Shown: one piece after another, positions 1 to 8,621 of the stretch | Layout: each line of letters begins with the position of its first letter | How positions within the stretch are numbered: position 1 is the first letter of the stretch | Assembly: GCA_002454425.1 (NCBI GenBank) | Contig: DKIV01000043.1 | Span: forward strand, 64,323-128,322 | Source: Sphingobacteriaceae bacterium UBA6709 | Lineage (GTDB): Bacteria > Bacteroidota > Bacteroidia > Sphingobacteriales > Sphingobacteriaceae | Length of the DNA: 64,000 nt | Reading direction: 5' to 3' | Translations under genes and position numbers: made by a program | The notes under the pieces: generated by a model | Database searches by the model: none | What the model was told of the DNA's origin: nothing | The model's input: the letters and a program-made list of their open reading frames with translations, nothing else

Positions 1-414
1 CGAAGCAGTCTCGAGTCAGACTCGAACCAGGTAGGTAGCAAGCTCCCTACCCGGGATGAAGGAAAGTTCGGGAGATGATGGTATGCTCTTTTGTCGAAAA
101 AAGGGGAGGCATCCTTCGTGTTTGGAAATGAGGATTAGAGAGAAAAAAAATTATGCAGAATAAGAACTTGATTTAATAATTGCGCCAATTTTCTTTAATT
201 CTCTGGATGTTAATTTATTATGCTTTCTTTTTTACTATGTAGGGCAAGGGCGTGGTAAACTTATAGTTAAAGCTTAAGGCTGTTTTTTTTACTGCATTTT
301 CCAAATTCGTAATAGTCTTAGAGGCGGAAGGGCGGGAGGCTGTGCGGAGTACAGAAGGAACGAAGCTGTGCCCCATATCCACGTTTTTCTATGAATGCAA
401 AAAATACAAATGCT
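1..414. other. Gene-free stretch at window edge with inverted repeats
   Basis: No credible coding region is seen here. The first 75 bases are rich in inverted repeats: TCGAGTC/GACTCGA around position 18, GGTAGG/CCTACC at about 31-52, and CCCG/CGGG at about 50-74. These could fold as consecutive hairpins and may be the tail of an RNA or mobile element that begins outside the window. Nothing was recognised in the remaining 340 bases. Confidence 0.4.
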
Positions 415-458
415 AAAAAGAAAGGCCGCCTCATTTAATTTTTGAGACGGCCTCTTTT
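415..458 (-). terminator. Rho-independent terminator of the araBDA operon
   Basis: On the minus strand an 11-bp stem (AGGCCGTCTCA / TGAGGCGGCCT, one mismatch) is followed by a T-rich run, about 20 bases beyond the araA stop codon. Confidence 0.8.
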
Positions 459-478
459 AGCAAATAACAGGAAGCAAA

Positions 479-1969
479 CTATTTATAAGCAACCTCACTC
501 CATCTCAATTCATTTTTGAGATTGTAAAGCGTAGTATCTTTATCGATTTTCACGAACTCTACGCCGGCCATTTCAGCGAAATCCTGCATGTGCTCAGACG
601 TAAGATTCTGACTATAGCAAGTGTGGTGTGCACCACCCGCGAGGATCCATGCAGCGCATCCTGTTTTCATGTCAGGATAAGGCTTCCATAGCACACGTGC
701 AACAGGAAGCTTCGGAAGGTCATGTTCCGGAACTACCGCTTCAACTTCATTTACAAGCAGACGGAATCTGTTACCCATATCGATCACAGAAGCGTTGATT
801 GCAGGTCCTGCCGCAACATTAAATACCAAACGTACAGGATCAGCTTTGCCACCGATGCCTAGAGGATGAATTTCACAAGCCGGTTTACCATCTGCAATAG
901 ACTCACAAATCTCAAGCATGTGTGAACCAAGCACCAACGGATTGGCAGGATCGAAATGATAGGTATAGTCTTCCATAAAGGCATTTCCGCCCTTCAGTCC
1001 GCTACCCATTACTTTCATGGCACGCACTAAAGCCGCAGTTTTCCAGTCCCCCTCGCCAGCAAATCCATAACCCTGCGCCATTAAGCGCTGAGCAGCGATT
1101 CCCGGAAGCTGTACCATTCCATGAAGATCTTCAAACGTGTCAGAGAAACCTTTGAAGCCACCATCCTCAAGGAAAGTCTTAAGACCTAGCTCAATTTTAG
1201 CTGCGTCACGCAGAGAAGCGTATTGAGCGCCACCTTTACGCAAAGCTTCAACAACGGCATAACGCTCTTCGTACTCCGCGGTAAGCTTATCCACTTCACC
1301 GTCGCTGATCTGATTAATTACTTTTACAAGATCGCCGATACCGTAGGTATTTACGGAGAAACCGAATTTATATTCAGCTTCAACCTTATCTCCGTCAGTT
1401 ACAGCAACGAAACGCATATTATCGCCGAAGCGCGCGAACTTAGCACCTTGCCAATCGTTCCAGCCAGCAGCGGCACGCGTCCACGCGTTGATCTGTTCGA
1501 TTACTTCAACATCTTTCCAATGGCCAACAACGACTTTACGCTCAAGACGCATTCTTGACATGATAAAGCCATATTCACGGTCGCCATGAGCACTCTGATT
1601 CAGGTTCATGAAGTCCATATCTATTGAAGACCAAGGAATGTCTCTGTTAAACTGAGTGTGCAGGTGAAGAACAGGCTTTTGTAAAGCTTTTAAGCCTCTG
1701 ATCCACATTTTTGCAGGTGAGAATGTATGCATCCAGGTGATGATACCGATACAGTTGGGAGCAACATTCGCTTCCTGACAGATAGCATAAATTTCATCTG
1801 TAGTTTTAACAGTAGGTTTGAATACTACGCGTACCGGAATATTCTCGTCATTGTTTAAGAAAGAAGCTATTTCCTGAGAGTGCTGAGCAACCTGATTTAA
1901 GGTTTCCTCACCATAAAGATGCTGACTGCCGGTAACGAACCAGACTTCAAATTTTTTTAAATCTAACAT
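479..1969 (-). CDS. araA: L-arabinose isomerase
   Basis: Cytoplasmic enzyme that interconverts L-arabinose and L-ribulose, the first step of arabinose use. The protein is about 496 residues, the usual length for the family, and starts with the typical [17 protein letters not shown] segment. Residues matching the metal and catalytic ligands of the family are visible: E in [10 protein letters not shown] (near 305), E in FMEDYTYHF (near 330), H in LGSHMLEIC (near 350) and H in GGAHHTCYS (near 445). The ATG at 1969 is preferred over an in-frame TTG four codons upstream because the family begins close to LDLKKFEVW. It is the last gene of araB-araD-araA, 90 bp after araD, and is followed by a terminator. 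Identification is secure. Confidence 0.97.
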   Translation of the reverse strand: MLDLKKFEVWFVTGSQHLYGEETLNQVAQHSQEIASFLNNDENIPVRVVFKPTVKTTDEIYAICQEANVAPNCIGIITWMHTFSPAKMWIRGLKALQKPVLHLHTQFNRDIPWSSIDMDFMNLNQSAHGDREYGFIMSRMRLERKVVVGHWKDVEVIEQINAWTRAAAGWNDWQGAKFARFGDNMRFVAVTDGDKVEAEYKFGFSVNTYGIGDLVKVINQISDGEVDKLTAEYEERYAVVEALRKGGAQYASLRDAAKIELGLKTFLEDGGFKGFSDTFEDLHGMVQLPGIAAQRLMAQGYGFAGEGDWKTAALVRAMKVMGSGLKGGNAFMEDYTYHFDPANPLVLGSHMLEICESIADGKPACEIHPLGIGGKADPVRLVFNVAAGPAINASVIDMGNRFRLLVNEVEAVVPEHDLPKLPVARVLWKPYPDMKTGCAAWILAGGAHHTCYSQNLTSEHMQDFAEMAGVEFVKIDKDTTLYNLKNELRWSEVAYK

Positions 1970-2059
1970 GTTAATAAACAATTAAATATATATAGTTATG
2001 CATGTATAGGTACAGCTTTGAATTCCTTTCGCTGATGCCTATTGAGTATTGGTTCTTAA

Positions 2060-2758
2060 TTATGACTGTCCGTAATAGGAGTTAGGTCCGTGTTTACGTT
2101 CAAAGTGTTTCTTGATCAACGAATTCTTAAGACGTGGCGCATTGGGATTTATCTGCTCGGTAAGGAGTGCCATTTGAGCTACGGTCTCCAGAACAGCACT
2201 GTTGTATACTGCTTTTTCCGCTGACTTTCCCCATGTAAAAGGAGCGTGGTTACCTACCAGTATCATTTCAACTTCCTCATAGCTAAGTCCTTTTTCTTCA
2301 AAGCAGTTCATGATTTGGAAACCTGTTTGATATTCATAGTCGCCTTCGATCATCTCGTCGCTCATTGGCGGGGCGCAGGGAATATCTGCTGTAAGATGAT
2401 CCGCATGTGTGGTACCATAGATAGGAATATCACGTTGACTTTGAGCCCATGCCGTACCATAGGTCGAGTGGGTATGTACGATGCCGCCAATATTTTCCCA
2501 GTGTTTATAAAGTACGGCGTGAGTATTTGTGTCTGACGAAGGACGCAGTGAGCCCTCCACAACTTTTCCGTCAAAGTCAACGATGACCATTTTTTCAGGA
2601 CTAAGATCTTCATATGGCACACCGCTGGGCTTGATAGCGAACAGACCTTGCTGGCGATCAACGGCACTAACGTTCCCAAAGGTAAACAATACGAGCCCCA
2701 GTTTGGGGAGCTGCATATTGGCAGCATATGCCGACTGTCTGATGTCTTCGAATTTCAT
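2060..2758 (-). CDS. araD: L-ribulose-5-phosphate 4-epimerase
   Basis: Converts L-ribulose 5-phosphate to D-xylulose 5-phosphate, the third step of the arabinose pathway. The 232-residue length fits class II aldolase/AraD proteins. Visible family features are GNVSAVDR near the N-terminus, KPSGVPYEDL (substrate phosphate region), the metal-site HTHSTYGTAWAQ segment, GTTHADHL, and a C-terminal GHAPFTWG. The C-terminal KHGPNSYYGQ tail is typical of AraD. It lies 47 bp downstream of araB and 90 bp upstream of araA on the same strand, so the three are almost certainly one transcript. Closely related epimerases act on other pentulose phosphates, but the operon context decides for AraD. Confidence 0.96.
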   Translation of the reverse strand: MKFEDIRQSAYAANMQLPKLGLVLFTFGNVSAVDRQQGLFAIKPSGVPYEDLSPEKMVIVDFDGKVVEGSLRPSSDTNTHAVLYKHWENIGGIVHTHSTYGTAWAQSQRDIPIYGTTHADHLTADIPCAPPMSDEMIEGDYEYQTGFQIMNCFEEKGLSYEEVEMILVGNHAPFTWGKSAEKAVYNSAVLETVAQMALLTEQINPNAPRLKNSLIKKHFERKHGPNSYYGQS

Positions 2759-2805
2759 GATTTATAAATTAGGTGGTGCAACGCTTGCTGCACCACCGGG
2801 TAATA

Positions 2806-4479
2806 CTATTTATATAAAGCCTCTATCTCAGCGCTTGCTTTTGAGTAGCTGGCATATCTGTCTGCGTATACGGCTACACGATCGGGATTAGGATGATACT
2901 CCGCGTCAAAACCCTGTCCCATGGCATCCATTGCATCTTCAACTCTGTCATACAATCCGGCGGCAGTGGCTGCGAACATCGCTGCCCCAATAGCACAGGT
3001 TTGTTCAGATTTATGAATGCGGATAGGCATGTTCATTACGTCTGACATCATTTGCATAATGAAAGGAGACTTCTTTGCTACCCCACCTAAGCCGATGAGG
3101 CCCTTTACCGGAATTCCCTGCTCGATGAAACGATCAACGATCTTCTTGGCGCCGAAACAGGTAGCCTCAACCAACGAGCGGTACATCTTAATAGCGTCGG
3201 TGCCGAGATCTAAACCAATAAAGGCGCCTTTAAGCATTTGATTCGCGTCGGGAGTACGACGACCATTTAACCATTCAATAGCGATTTCTCCGTCTGCTTC
3301 AGGCTCAATGGCTGCCGCTTTATCATTGAGCTCACGCATGATACGGCTTTCGATATCAGCAATAAGCGCATCGGCAATGTCGTTATCTACAACCCCTGAA
3401 GAGCCGATCATGTTTTTTACTGGCCAAAGCAACACATTTTTGAACCAGGCGTAGGCGTCGCCAAAGGCAGACTGTCCGGCTTCCATGCCAATCATTCCAG
3501 GAATAATTGAGCCATTTACCTGTCCGCAGATACCACCAACAAGCGTTCCCGCTACCTCTGCACTTGGAGCAACAAGCATATCGCAGGTCGATGTTCCCAT
3601 CACCTTACTTAAATAGTACGGTTCAATTTGTCCGCCTACAGCACCCATGTGCGCATCAAACGCCCCGATGCCGATAACGACATCGGAAGGGATACCCAAT
3701 TTCAGTGCCCACTCCTCGCTGATGACGCCAGCCTGCTCGGAGGCAGTGTAAGTGTCGGACGGTAGTTTCGCAGTAAATCCTGTCAATAGTGGATCAAGTG
3801 AACTGAAGAACTCGTCAGGAGGGAAGCCATTGAATTCTTCAGACCATAAAGATTTATGTCCGGCAGAGCATACGCCTCTTTTAATATCTTTAACATTCTT
3901 GCCTCCGGTAAGGAGAAAAGGAATCCAGTCGCAATGTTCAACCCATGAAGCAGTAGCGTTTCTTACGCTGGCGTCAGCTCTGAAGATGCGAAGAAGCTTA
4001 GACCAGAACCATTCCGAAGAATAGATTCCACCAACAAATTTCAGATAATTTACATCGAACTTTGTGGCGTGTTGATTGATTTCCGCAGCTTCCTTTACCG
4101 CAGTGTGATCTTTCCATAAAACGAACATCGCGTTAGGGTTTTCAGCAAACTCCGGAAGCAATGCCAGCGGCGTACCTTCAGCATTTACCGCTACAGGTGT
4201 AGATCCGGTAGTGTCAATGGAAATAGCCTTTACATTTGCAGCCACGTCAGCTCCTGCCTTCTTCAGACATTCCTTGATAGTGCTTTCCAAGCCTTCCACG
4301 TAATCTAAAGGGTGCTGTCTGAATTGATTTTCTGCAGCGTTGCAGTACAATCCAGCTTTCCATCTTGGGTAATAAAATACAGATGCAGCTACTTCTTCAC
4401 CGGTACCCGCATTTACAATAACTGAGCGTACGGAATCCGTGCCGTAATCTACTCCAATAACATACTTGTTTGAGATCAT
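2806..4479 (-). CDS. araB: Ribulokinase
   Basis: FGGY-family sugar kinase that phosphorylates L-ribulose with ATP. The 557-residue length matches AraB-type ribulokinases, which are longer than xylulokinases. The N-terminal ATPase segment VIGVDYGTDSVRSVIV is followed by ISIDTTGSTPVAV, the kinase-family VIGIGAFDAHMGAVGG with the presumed catalytic Asp near residue 275, and a C-terminal GLGGVAKKSPFIMQMMSDV nucleotide-site segment. It is the first gene of araB-araD-araA. A candidate AraR operator (4490-4504) lies just upstream of the start codon, suggesting direct repression when arabinose is absent. Confidence 0.97.
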   Translation of the reverse strand: MISNKYVIGVDYGTDSVRSVIVNAGTGEEVAASVFYYPRWKAGLYCNAAENQFRQHPLDYVEGLESTIKECLKKAGADVAANVKAISIDTTGSTPVAVNAEGTPLALLPEFAENPNAMFVLWKDHTAVKEAAEINQHATKFDVNYLKFVGGIYSSEWFWSKLLRIFRADASVRNATASWVEHCDWIPFLLTGGKNVKDIKRGVCSAGHKSLWSEEFNGFPPDEFFSSLDPLLTGFTAKLPSDTYTASEQAGVISEEWALKLGIPSDVVIGIGAFDAHMGAVGGQIEPYYLSKVMGTSTCDMLVAPSAEVAGTLVGGICGQVNGSIIPGMIGMEAGQSAFGDAYAWFKNVLLWPVKNMIGSSGVVDNDIADALIADIESRIMRELNDKAAAIEPEADGEIAIEWLNGRRTPDANQMLKGAFIGLDLGTDAIKMYRSLVEATCFGAKKIVDRFIEQGIPVKGLIGLGGVAKKSPFIMQMMSDVMNMPIRIHKSEQTCAIGAAMFAATAAGLYDRVEDAMDAMGQGFDAEYHPNPDRVAVYADRYASYSKASAEIEALYK

Positions 4480-4489
4480 AATTGGAATC

Positions 4490-4504
4490 GTGTCTTAATA
4501 ACAC
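4490..4504. promoter_or_regulatory. Candidate AraR operator upstream of araB
   Basis: GTGTCTTAATAACAC is an imperfect palindrome lying 10 bases upstream of the araB start codon. A near-copy, ATGTTTTAATAACAT, lies upstream of the regulator gene at 5412-5426. They share TGT(C/T)TTAATAACA. Assignment to AraR is inferred from position. Confidence 0.55.
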
Positions 4505-4670
4505 TTATCGTTTCAAATGTAAAAATAGAATCTAAATAAATGAAATAATTTTTTGGAAGAATGTTAAATGTCTTTTTCCGGTTCGTTTAAAAAAGTATAA
4601 TGTTTTTTATTTATCGAATAGCTCTTGCAGGCAATGTTTGTAGTGTCGTAACTGTAAGTATTCTTGATGA

Positions 4671-5378
4671 TTACATCATAAAAGAGTCGGCATTCGGAAC
4701 AAAATTCAGGAAAGAACGGAATTTATCTTTGTATTTTGATTTATCGAGTTTGTAGAAAAACGCACCCTTTTTAGAATTTATCCTATCCTTTTCTTTTTGC
4801 TTGACGAGGAGTCCTGTAGAGAGCAGTTTTCTGGAGAAATTACGTTTGTCGAACTCTATATCATACACACAGCTATACAGCATTTGTATCTGCGGCAATG
4901 TAAATTTGTCAGGAAGCAGCTCAAAGATCACAGGATGTAGCGCTGCTTTATATCGTAATGTGCGCAGGGCTTCCTGAACCATTTGCTGATGGTCGAATAT
5001 TAATTCCGGGATTTCCTTCAATGGTACCCATGCCGGATGATATTCTTCGGTAATCTGCTCTTTGTATTGTCGCAAGTCAATTAAAGCATAATAAACAAGG
5101 CTTATCACGCGCTCTTCCGGGTCGCGGGAAGGATCACTAAACGCGCGCAATTGCTCCATGTAGATGCCTTCCATGCCTGTAAGTTGTTTAAGAATTCTGG
5201 TAGCCGCCTGATCGGTATCTTCCCGGGGACCGGCGAAGCCGCCCATGAGGCTCCATTTATTTTTCTCGGGAGCCATACCTCTTTTTATGATAAGGAGTTT
5301 GATGTTTTCGCCATCAAAGCCAAAAATAATACAATCAATGGCGAGGAGCAATTTGGTTTGTTCTGAGTATCTGGTCAT
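4671..5378 (-). CDS. araR: Nudix-domain transcriptional regulator of arabinose genes (AraR type)
   Basis: The 235-residue protein has an N-terminal Nudix-homology domain (about 1-150) and a C-terminal winged-helix region (about 155-230). Proteins of this design regulate arabinose operons in Bacteroides, where the Nudix-like domain binds L-arabinose instead of hydrolysing a nucleotide. In this sequence the Nudix box (GGFAGPREDTDQAATRIL, continuing QLTGM) lacks the REUxEE glutamates: the positions read RIL and QL, consistent with a non-catalytic sensor. The gene ends 191 bp upstream of araB on the same strand. Candidate operators precede both it (5412-5426) and araB (4490-4504), suggesting autoregulation. 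The name is assigned from architecture plus context. A related NrtR-type NAD regulator is the alternative. Confidence 0.85.
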   Translation of the reverse strand: MTRYSEQTKLLLAIDCIIFGFDGENIKLLIIKRGMAPEKNKWSLMGGFAGPREDTDQAATRILKQLTGMEGIYMEQLRAFSDPSRDPEERVISLVYYALIDLRQYKEQITEEYHPAWVPLKEIPELIFDHQQMVQEALRTLRYKAALHPVIFELLPDKFTLPQIQMLYSCVYDIEFDKRNFSRKLLSTGLLVKQKEKDRINSKKGAFFYKLDKSKYKDKFRSFLNFVPNADSFMM

Positions 5379-5411
5379 TTAATTAATTTACAGTGTTATA
5401 CTGGCAAATAC

Positions 5412-5426
5412 ATGTTTTAATAACAT
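5412..5426. promoter_or_regulatory. Candidate AraR operator upstream of araR
   Basis: ATGTTTTAATAACAT has 5-bp arms (ATGTT/AACAT) around TTAAT and matches the core of the site upstream of araB. A second small palindrome, CAGTGTTATACTG, lies at 5391-5403 between it and the start codon. Confidence 0.5.
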
Positions 5427-5591
5427 AGCATTGGTAAAAATATTTAAATTTCCATAAGTTGAAACATAGCGGAAATAAAAAACTTTCTTTTTCAGTGCCG
5501 GGTGTGTATGTTTTCGGTAAAAGAGCGGTAAAAGACACTCAAATTGATTTCCCCTCATTGAATGCAGACTGTCTTTTGACTAAGCTTTTAT

Positions 5592-5599
5592 TATCTTTG
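5592..5599 (+). promoter_or_regulatory. Bacteroidota -7 promoter element of the ubiE operon
   Basis: TATCTTTG is a perfect match to the TAnnTTTG consensus. It ends only 7 bases before the ubiE ATG, so transcription would begin at or very near the start codon. The -33 element is not clear; a TTG lies about 13 bases upstream. Confidence 0.45.
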
Positions 5600-5606
5600 C
5601 CAGACT

Positions 5607-6335
5607 ATGTCAGAACAGATTACTCCCTATAAGAACGAGCAAGGCAAGAAGGAACAGGTTGCCGATATGTTCAATAATATATCAGGCACTTATGATTTTC
5701 TCAATCATTTCATGTCTTTGGGTATTGATATTATATGGAGAAAAATGGCGATAGCTGAACTTAAAACTATTAAACCGAAGCAGCTTCTTGACGTAGCTAC
5801 CGGAACCGGAGATTTTGCCATTGAGGCAATAAAAATGTTGAATCCGAAGAAGGTGACAGGCGTGGATATCTCGGCGGGAATGCTGGAGGTTGCTAAAAAG
5901 AAGATTAAAGAACGCGGATTGGAGTCGCGCTTTGATGTAAAGTTAGGCGATTCAGAGGGGCTGGTATTTGATGATAATACCTTTGATGCCGTGACCGTCG
6001 CGTTCGGCGTGCGCAACTTTGAAAACCTTGAGAAAGGTATCGCTGATATGTTTCGCGTACTGAAGCCGGGTGGCAAGGTGGTTATTCTGGAGTTCTCGAA
6101 GCCGCGGGTTTTTCCGGTGAAGCAGCTGTATAATTTTTATTTCAATTCAGTTACCCCGACTATCGGAAAATTGTTTTCCAAGGATAGTAGCGCCTACACT
6201 TATTTACCAGAGTCCGTGGCTGCCTTTCCCGATGGAGATCGATTTACCAGCCTCATGGAGAAAGTAGGCTATAAATCCGCCCGTTTTCGTTCCTTAACTT
6301 TCGGGATCTGTACAATTTATACCGGCATGAAATGA
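5607..6335 (+). CDS. ubiE: Demethylmenaquinone methyltransferase
   Basis: SAM-dependent C-methyltransferase for the last step of menaquinone (or ubiquinone) synthesis. Menaquinone is the expected quinone in this phylum, so the product is probably MenG-like. The 242-residue protein shows an N-terminal VADMFNNISGTYDFLN segment typical of UbiE, SAM motif I LLDVATGTGDFAIEA (near 53), the NTFDAVTVAFGVRNFENL segment, and a later GGKVVILEFSKPR. Its stop codon overlaps the start of the following PorT-like gene by 4 bases (ATGA), so the two are translationally coupled. Identification is secure. Confidence 0.95.
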   Translation: MSEQITPYKNEQGKKEQVADMFNNISGTYDFLNHFMSLGIDIIWRKMAIAELKTIKPKQLLDVATGTGDFAIEAIKMLNPKKVTGVDISAGMLEVAKKKIKERGLESRFDVKLGDSEGLVFDDNTFDAVTVAFGVRNFENLEKGIADMFRVLKPGGKVVILEFSKPRVFPVKQLYNFYFNSVTPTIGKLFSKDSSAYTYLPESVAAFPDGDRFTSLMEKVGYKSARFRSLTFGICTIYTGMK

Positions 6336-7036
6336 TAAAACGTTTTGGAGTTTTTCTTTTTACGATGATGTTAAGCCGCCTGGTTATGGCACAGGAGGCT
6401 TGGGGCGGCGGCGTAGATGAGGAAATTCTCCATTTCGGATTTACCGTGCAGAACGTAAACACTGACCTCATTGTTCAGAAATCGATAATGTGGAATGAGG
6501 TGCCAGCGACAGGAGAGGCCTTGCGCAGCATAAGTTCGACGTACAGACCGGGAATTGGTCTGGGGGGGCTGGCCAACCTTAAGCTAAATAATCATTTCGA
6601 CGTTCGATTTACGCCTACACTACAGTTTATAGATCGTCAGGTATTTTTCGAATATCAGAATACCGTAGTAACAAAGAAGATTGATGGCGCAAATCTTGAT
6701 TTTCCCCTGAGTTTAAAGATCAAGTCTAATAGACGTAAGAACTTTCGTGCTTATGCCATTGCTGGTCCCAAATATAGCATGAGCCTTATCTCCGAAAAGA
6801 AGCTTAACGATGAGAATCTTTCCGATGACGAAAAGTTGTTGAAGATAAAAAAAGGCTTTCTGTCATACGAGGCGGGGATAGGTTTTGATCTGTATTTTGA
6901 GAACTTTAAGATCTCTCCCGAAGTGAAGTTCTCTCAGTCTGTCGATGATGTATTGCGGCGCGACAGTAACAGATACAGGAATGCTATCGACAAGTTATTT
7001 TTACGCAGCATCCAGCTGAGTATCTATCTGGAGTAA
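6332..7036 (+). CDS. porT: PorT-like outer membrane beta-barrel protein (type IX secretion associated)
   Basis: The 234-residue protein begins with a signal peptide (hydrophobic run ending at VMA, about residues 1-20). It is followed by alternating beta-strand segments such as VRFTPTLQFIDRQVFFEYQ and a C-terminal QLSIYLE strand, as in small outer-membrane barrels. PorT proteins are needed for the type IX secretion system of Bacteroidota, and the ubiE-porT neighbourhood recurs in the phylum. The start overlaps the ubiE stop. Specific assignment to PorT, as opposed to another PorT-family barrel, rests on length and this neighbour. No other T9SS genes lie in the window. Confidence 0.75.
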   Translation: MIKRFGVFLFTMMLSRLVMAQEAWGGGVDEEILHFGFTVQNVNTDLIVQKSIMWNEVPATGEALRSISSTYRPGIGLGGLANLKLNNHFDVRFTPTLQFIDRQVFFEYQNTVVTKKIDGANLDFPLSLKIKSNRRKNFRAYAIAGPKYSMSLISEKKLNDENLSDDEKLLKIKKGFLSYEAGIGFDLYFENFKISPEVKFSQSVDDVLRRDSNRYRNAIDKLFLRSIQLSIYLE

Positions 7037-7316
7037 TATCTGTCTTTTTAATTTGTGTCTTCAATGCTTTATCAGTCAGTGATATAGCGTTTTTTCTCTT
7101 TGAATGTAAAGGAATGCATTTTTTTTATTGAGAATTTAAGTCAAGTAATTTATTAATTTCGCCATAAAAATTGTGTGCCCTCATAGAGCAGCATGATGAT
7201 CGGGAGCTTTTTATGCTTTCGATTCTGATAGCTTCAGGCGGTATGCGGTGGGGGGAAAGCGTCGTTATCTGAAGGTGAACGCTACTTTAACCCCGATGAT
7301 TACTAAAATTAAGAAC

Positions 7317-8078
7317 ATGTCAAAAATTGCTCTGATAACGGGTGCTACCTCGGGAATAGGAGCTGCATCAGCGGAATTGTTTGCTGCCCAGGGGTACAAT
7401 ATTATAATTACCGGTAGACGCGGTGAGCGTTTGAACGACCTATCTACACGCCTTCAATCATCACACGGTATTCAGGTAAAGGCTCTTTGCTTAGATGTTA
7501 GGGACAGGCAGGCTGTACAAACGACTTTATCAGCCTTACCGGAAGAATGGAAGCTGGTTGATGTATTGATTAATAATGCTGGTTTAAGTGCCGGTTTGGA
7601 GCCGTTGCAAGATGGTAACATTGACGATTGGGAGGTGATGATAGACACAAACATCAAGGGGCTGTTATATGTTACCAAGGAGGTGTCGAATTGGATGATT
7701 GCCAGACGGTCGGGACATATTATTAACCTTGGGTCCATTGCGGCGAAAGAAACCTATAAGAATGGAAACGTCTATTGCGCTACCAAGCATGCGGTAGATT
7801 CCTTAAATCAGGCGATGCGTATAGATATGCTTCCTTATGGTATCCGGGTGTCTGCGATACATCCGGGGGCGGTAGAGACAGAATTCTCGCAGGTACGCTT
7901 TAAAGGCGATACTGATAAGGCTGCACAGGTATATCAGGGCTACGAGCCATTGCGGGCGGAGGATATTGCTGATGCCATTTGGTTTTTAGCTTCTCGTCCG
8001 GATCATGTAAATATTAACGATTTGGTCATTATGCCTAAGGCTCAGGCAAGCACCAGTTACTGGCATAAGGATATTTAA
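7317..8078 (+). CDS. SDR-family NAD(P)-dependent oxidoreductase
   Basis: A classical short-chain dehydrogenase of about 254 residues. Visible features are the cofactor motif TGATSGIG (near residue 9), NNAG (near 90), the catalytic Ser in NLGSIAAKE and YCATKHAV carrying the catalytic Tyr and Lys, and PGAVETEF. Overall it resembles YdfG-type 3-hydroxy acid/serine dehydrogenases, but the substrate cannot be set from sequence. The ATG at 7317 (MSKIALIT) is preferred because the Rossmann fold starts there. The 23 codons upstream in frame are not family-like. It is followed 10 bases later by the YqeY gene, probably in one transcript. Confidence 0.92.
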   Translation: MSKIALITGATSGIGAASAELFAAQGYNIIITGRRGERLNDLSTRLQSSHGIQVKALCLDVRDRQAVQTTLSALPEEWKLVDVLINNAGLSAGLEPLQDGNIDDWEVMIDTNIKGLLYVTKEVSNWMIARRSGHIINLGSIAAKETYKNGNVYCATKHAVDSLNQAMRIDMLPYGIRVSAIHPGAVETEFSQVRFKGDTDKAAQVYQGYEPLRAEDIADAIWFLASRPDHVNINDLVIMPKAQASTSYWHKDI

Positions 8079-8088
8079 AACTAACAGC

Positions 8089-8535
8089 ATGTTACAACAA
8101 CAGATAGATCAGGAAATAAAGGCAGCGATGCTTGCCAAGAACGAAGCGAGACTTCGCGGTTTACGCGCCATTAAAGCCGCGATATTGCTTGCGAAAACAG
8201 AAAAATCGGCGTCCGAAGATTTAACAGAGGATACGGAAATAAAAATTCTTCAGAAGCTCGCTAAGCAGCGCAAGGAGTCTGCGGATATTTACAAGGAGCA
8301 AAATCGTGACGATCTATATAATGTAGAGATCGAGGAGCTTCAGGTTATCGAAGCCTTTCTCCCGAAACAGTTGGAGCGCGCGGAAGTAGAGTCTTTGATT
8401 AAGGATATCATCAGCACCAGCGGCGCTTCTTCTATAAAAGATATGGGTAAAGTCATGGGACTTGCCAATAAGGAGCTTGCCGGCAAGGCTGACGGAAAAA
8501 CAATTTCTGAAGTCGTTAAGGCGCTGTTGTCGTAG
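8089..8535 (+). CDS. GatB/YqeY domain-containing protein
   Basis: A 148-residue YqeY-type protein. It consists entirely of the helical domain that forms the tRNA-binding tail of GatB, here as a free-standing protein. The N-terminal ALRGLRAIKAAI-like helix and the C-terminal GKADGKTISEVVKALL segment are characteristic, and the central IEELQVIEAFLPKQL motif is strongly conserved. It may affect aminoacyl-tRNA amidotransferase or tRNA handling, but the family's exact role is unknown. It sits 10 bases after the SDR gene. Confidence 0.92.
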   Translation: MLQQQIDQEIKAAMLAKNEARLRGLRAIKAAILLAKTEKSASEDLTEDTEIKILQKLAKQRKESADIYKEQNRDDLYNVEIEELQVIEAFLPKQLERAEVESLIKDIISTSGASSIKDMGKVMGLANKELAGKADGKTISEVVKALLS

Positions 8536-8545
8536 GTACGCTTAT

Positions 8546-8565
8546 CACTCCCGGTTAAGGGAGTG
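8546..8565 (+). terminator. Hairpin after yqeY, possible weak terminator
   Basis: CACTCCC and GGGAGTG form a perfect 7-bp stem around GGTTAA. The following sequence is only moderately T-rich, so partial termination before the hydrolase gene is possible. Confidence 0.4.
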
Positions 8566-8621
8566 CTTGTACTTTCATTTTTACTTTTTAAATTGCTTAC
8601 TAAACTTCAGGTTTAGATCAT

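Noticed and set aside
1..40. tRNA-like GACTCGAACC segment read as a tRNA T-arm on the minus strand
   Set aside because: The bases flanking the TTCGAGT loop do not pair into a T stem, and no cloverleaf can be drawn from the visible sequence.
1223..1558. 111-codon open frame on the strand opposite araA
   Set aside because: It lies entirely inside the well-conserved araA gene, has no family-like features and is a by-product of its codon use.
6332..7036. Complete type IX secretion locus around the PorT-like gene
   Set aside because: No other secretion-system components are found in the window, and the neighbours are menaquinone and general metabolism genes.
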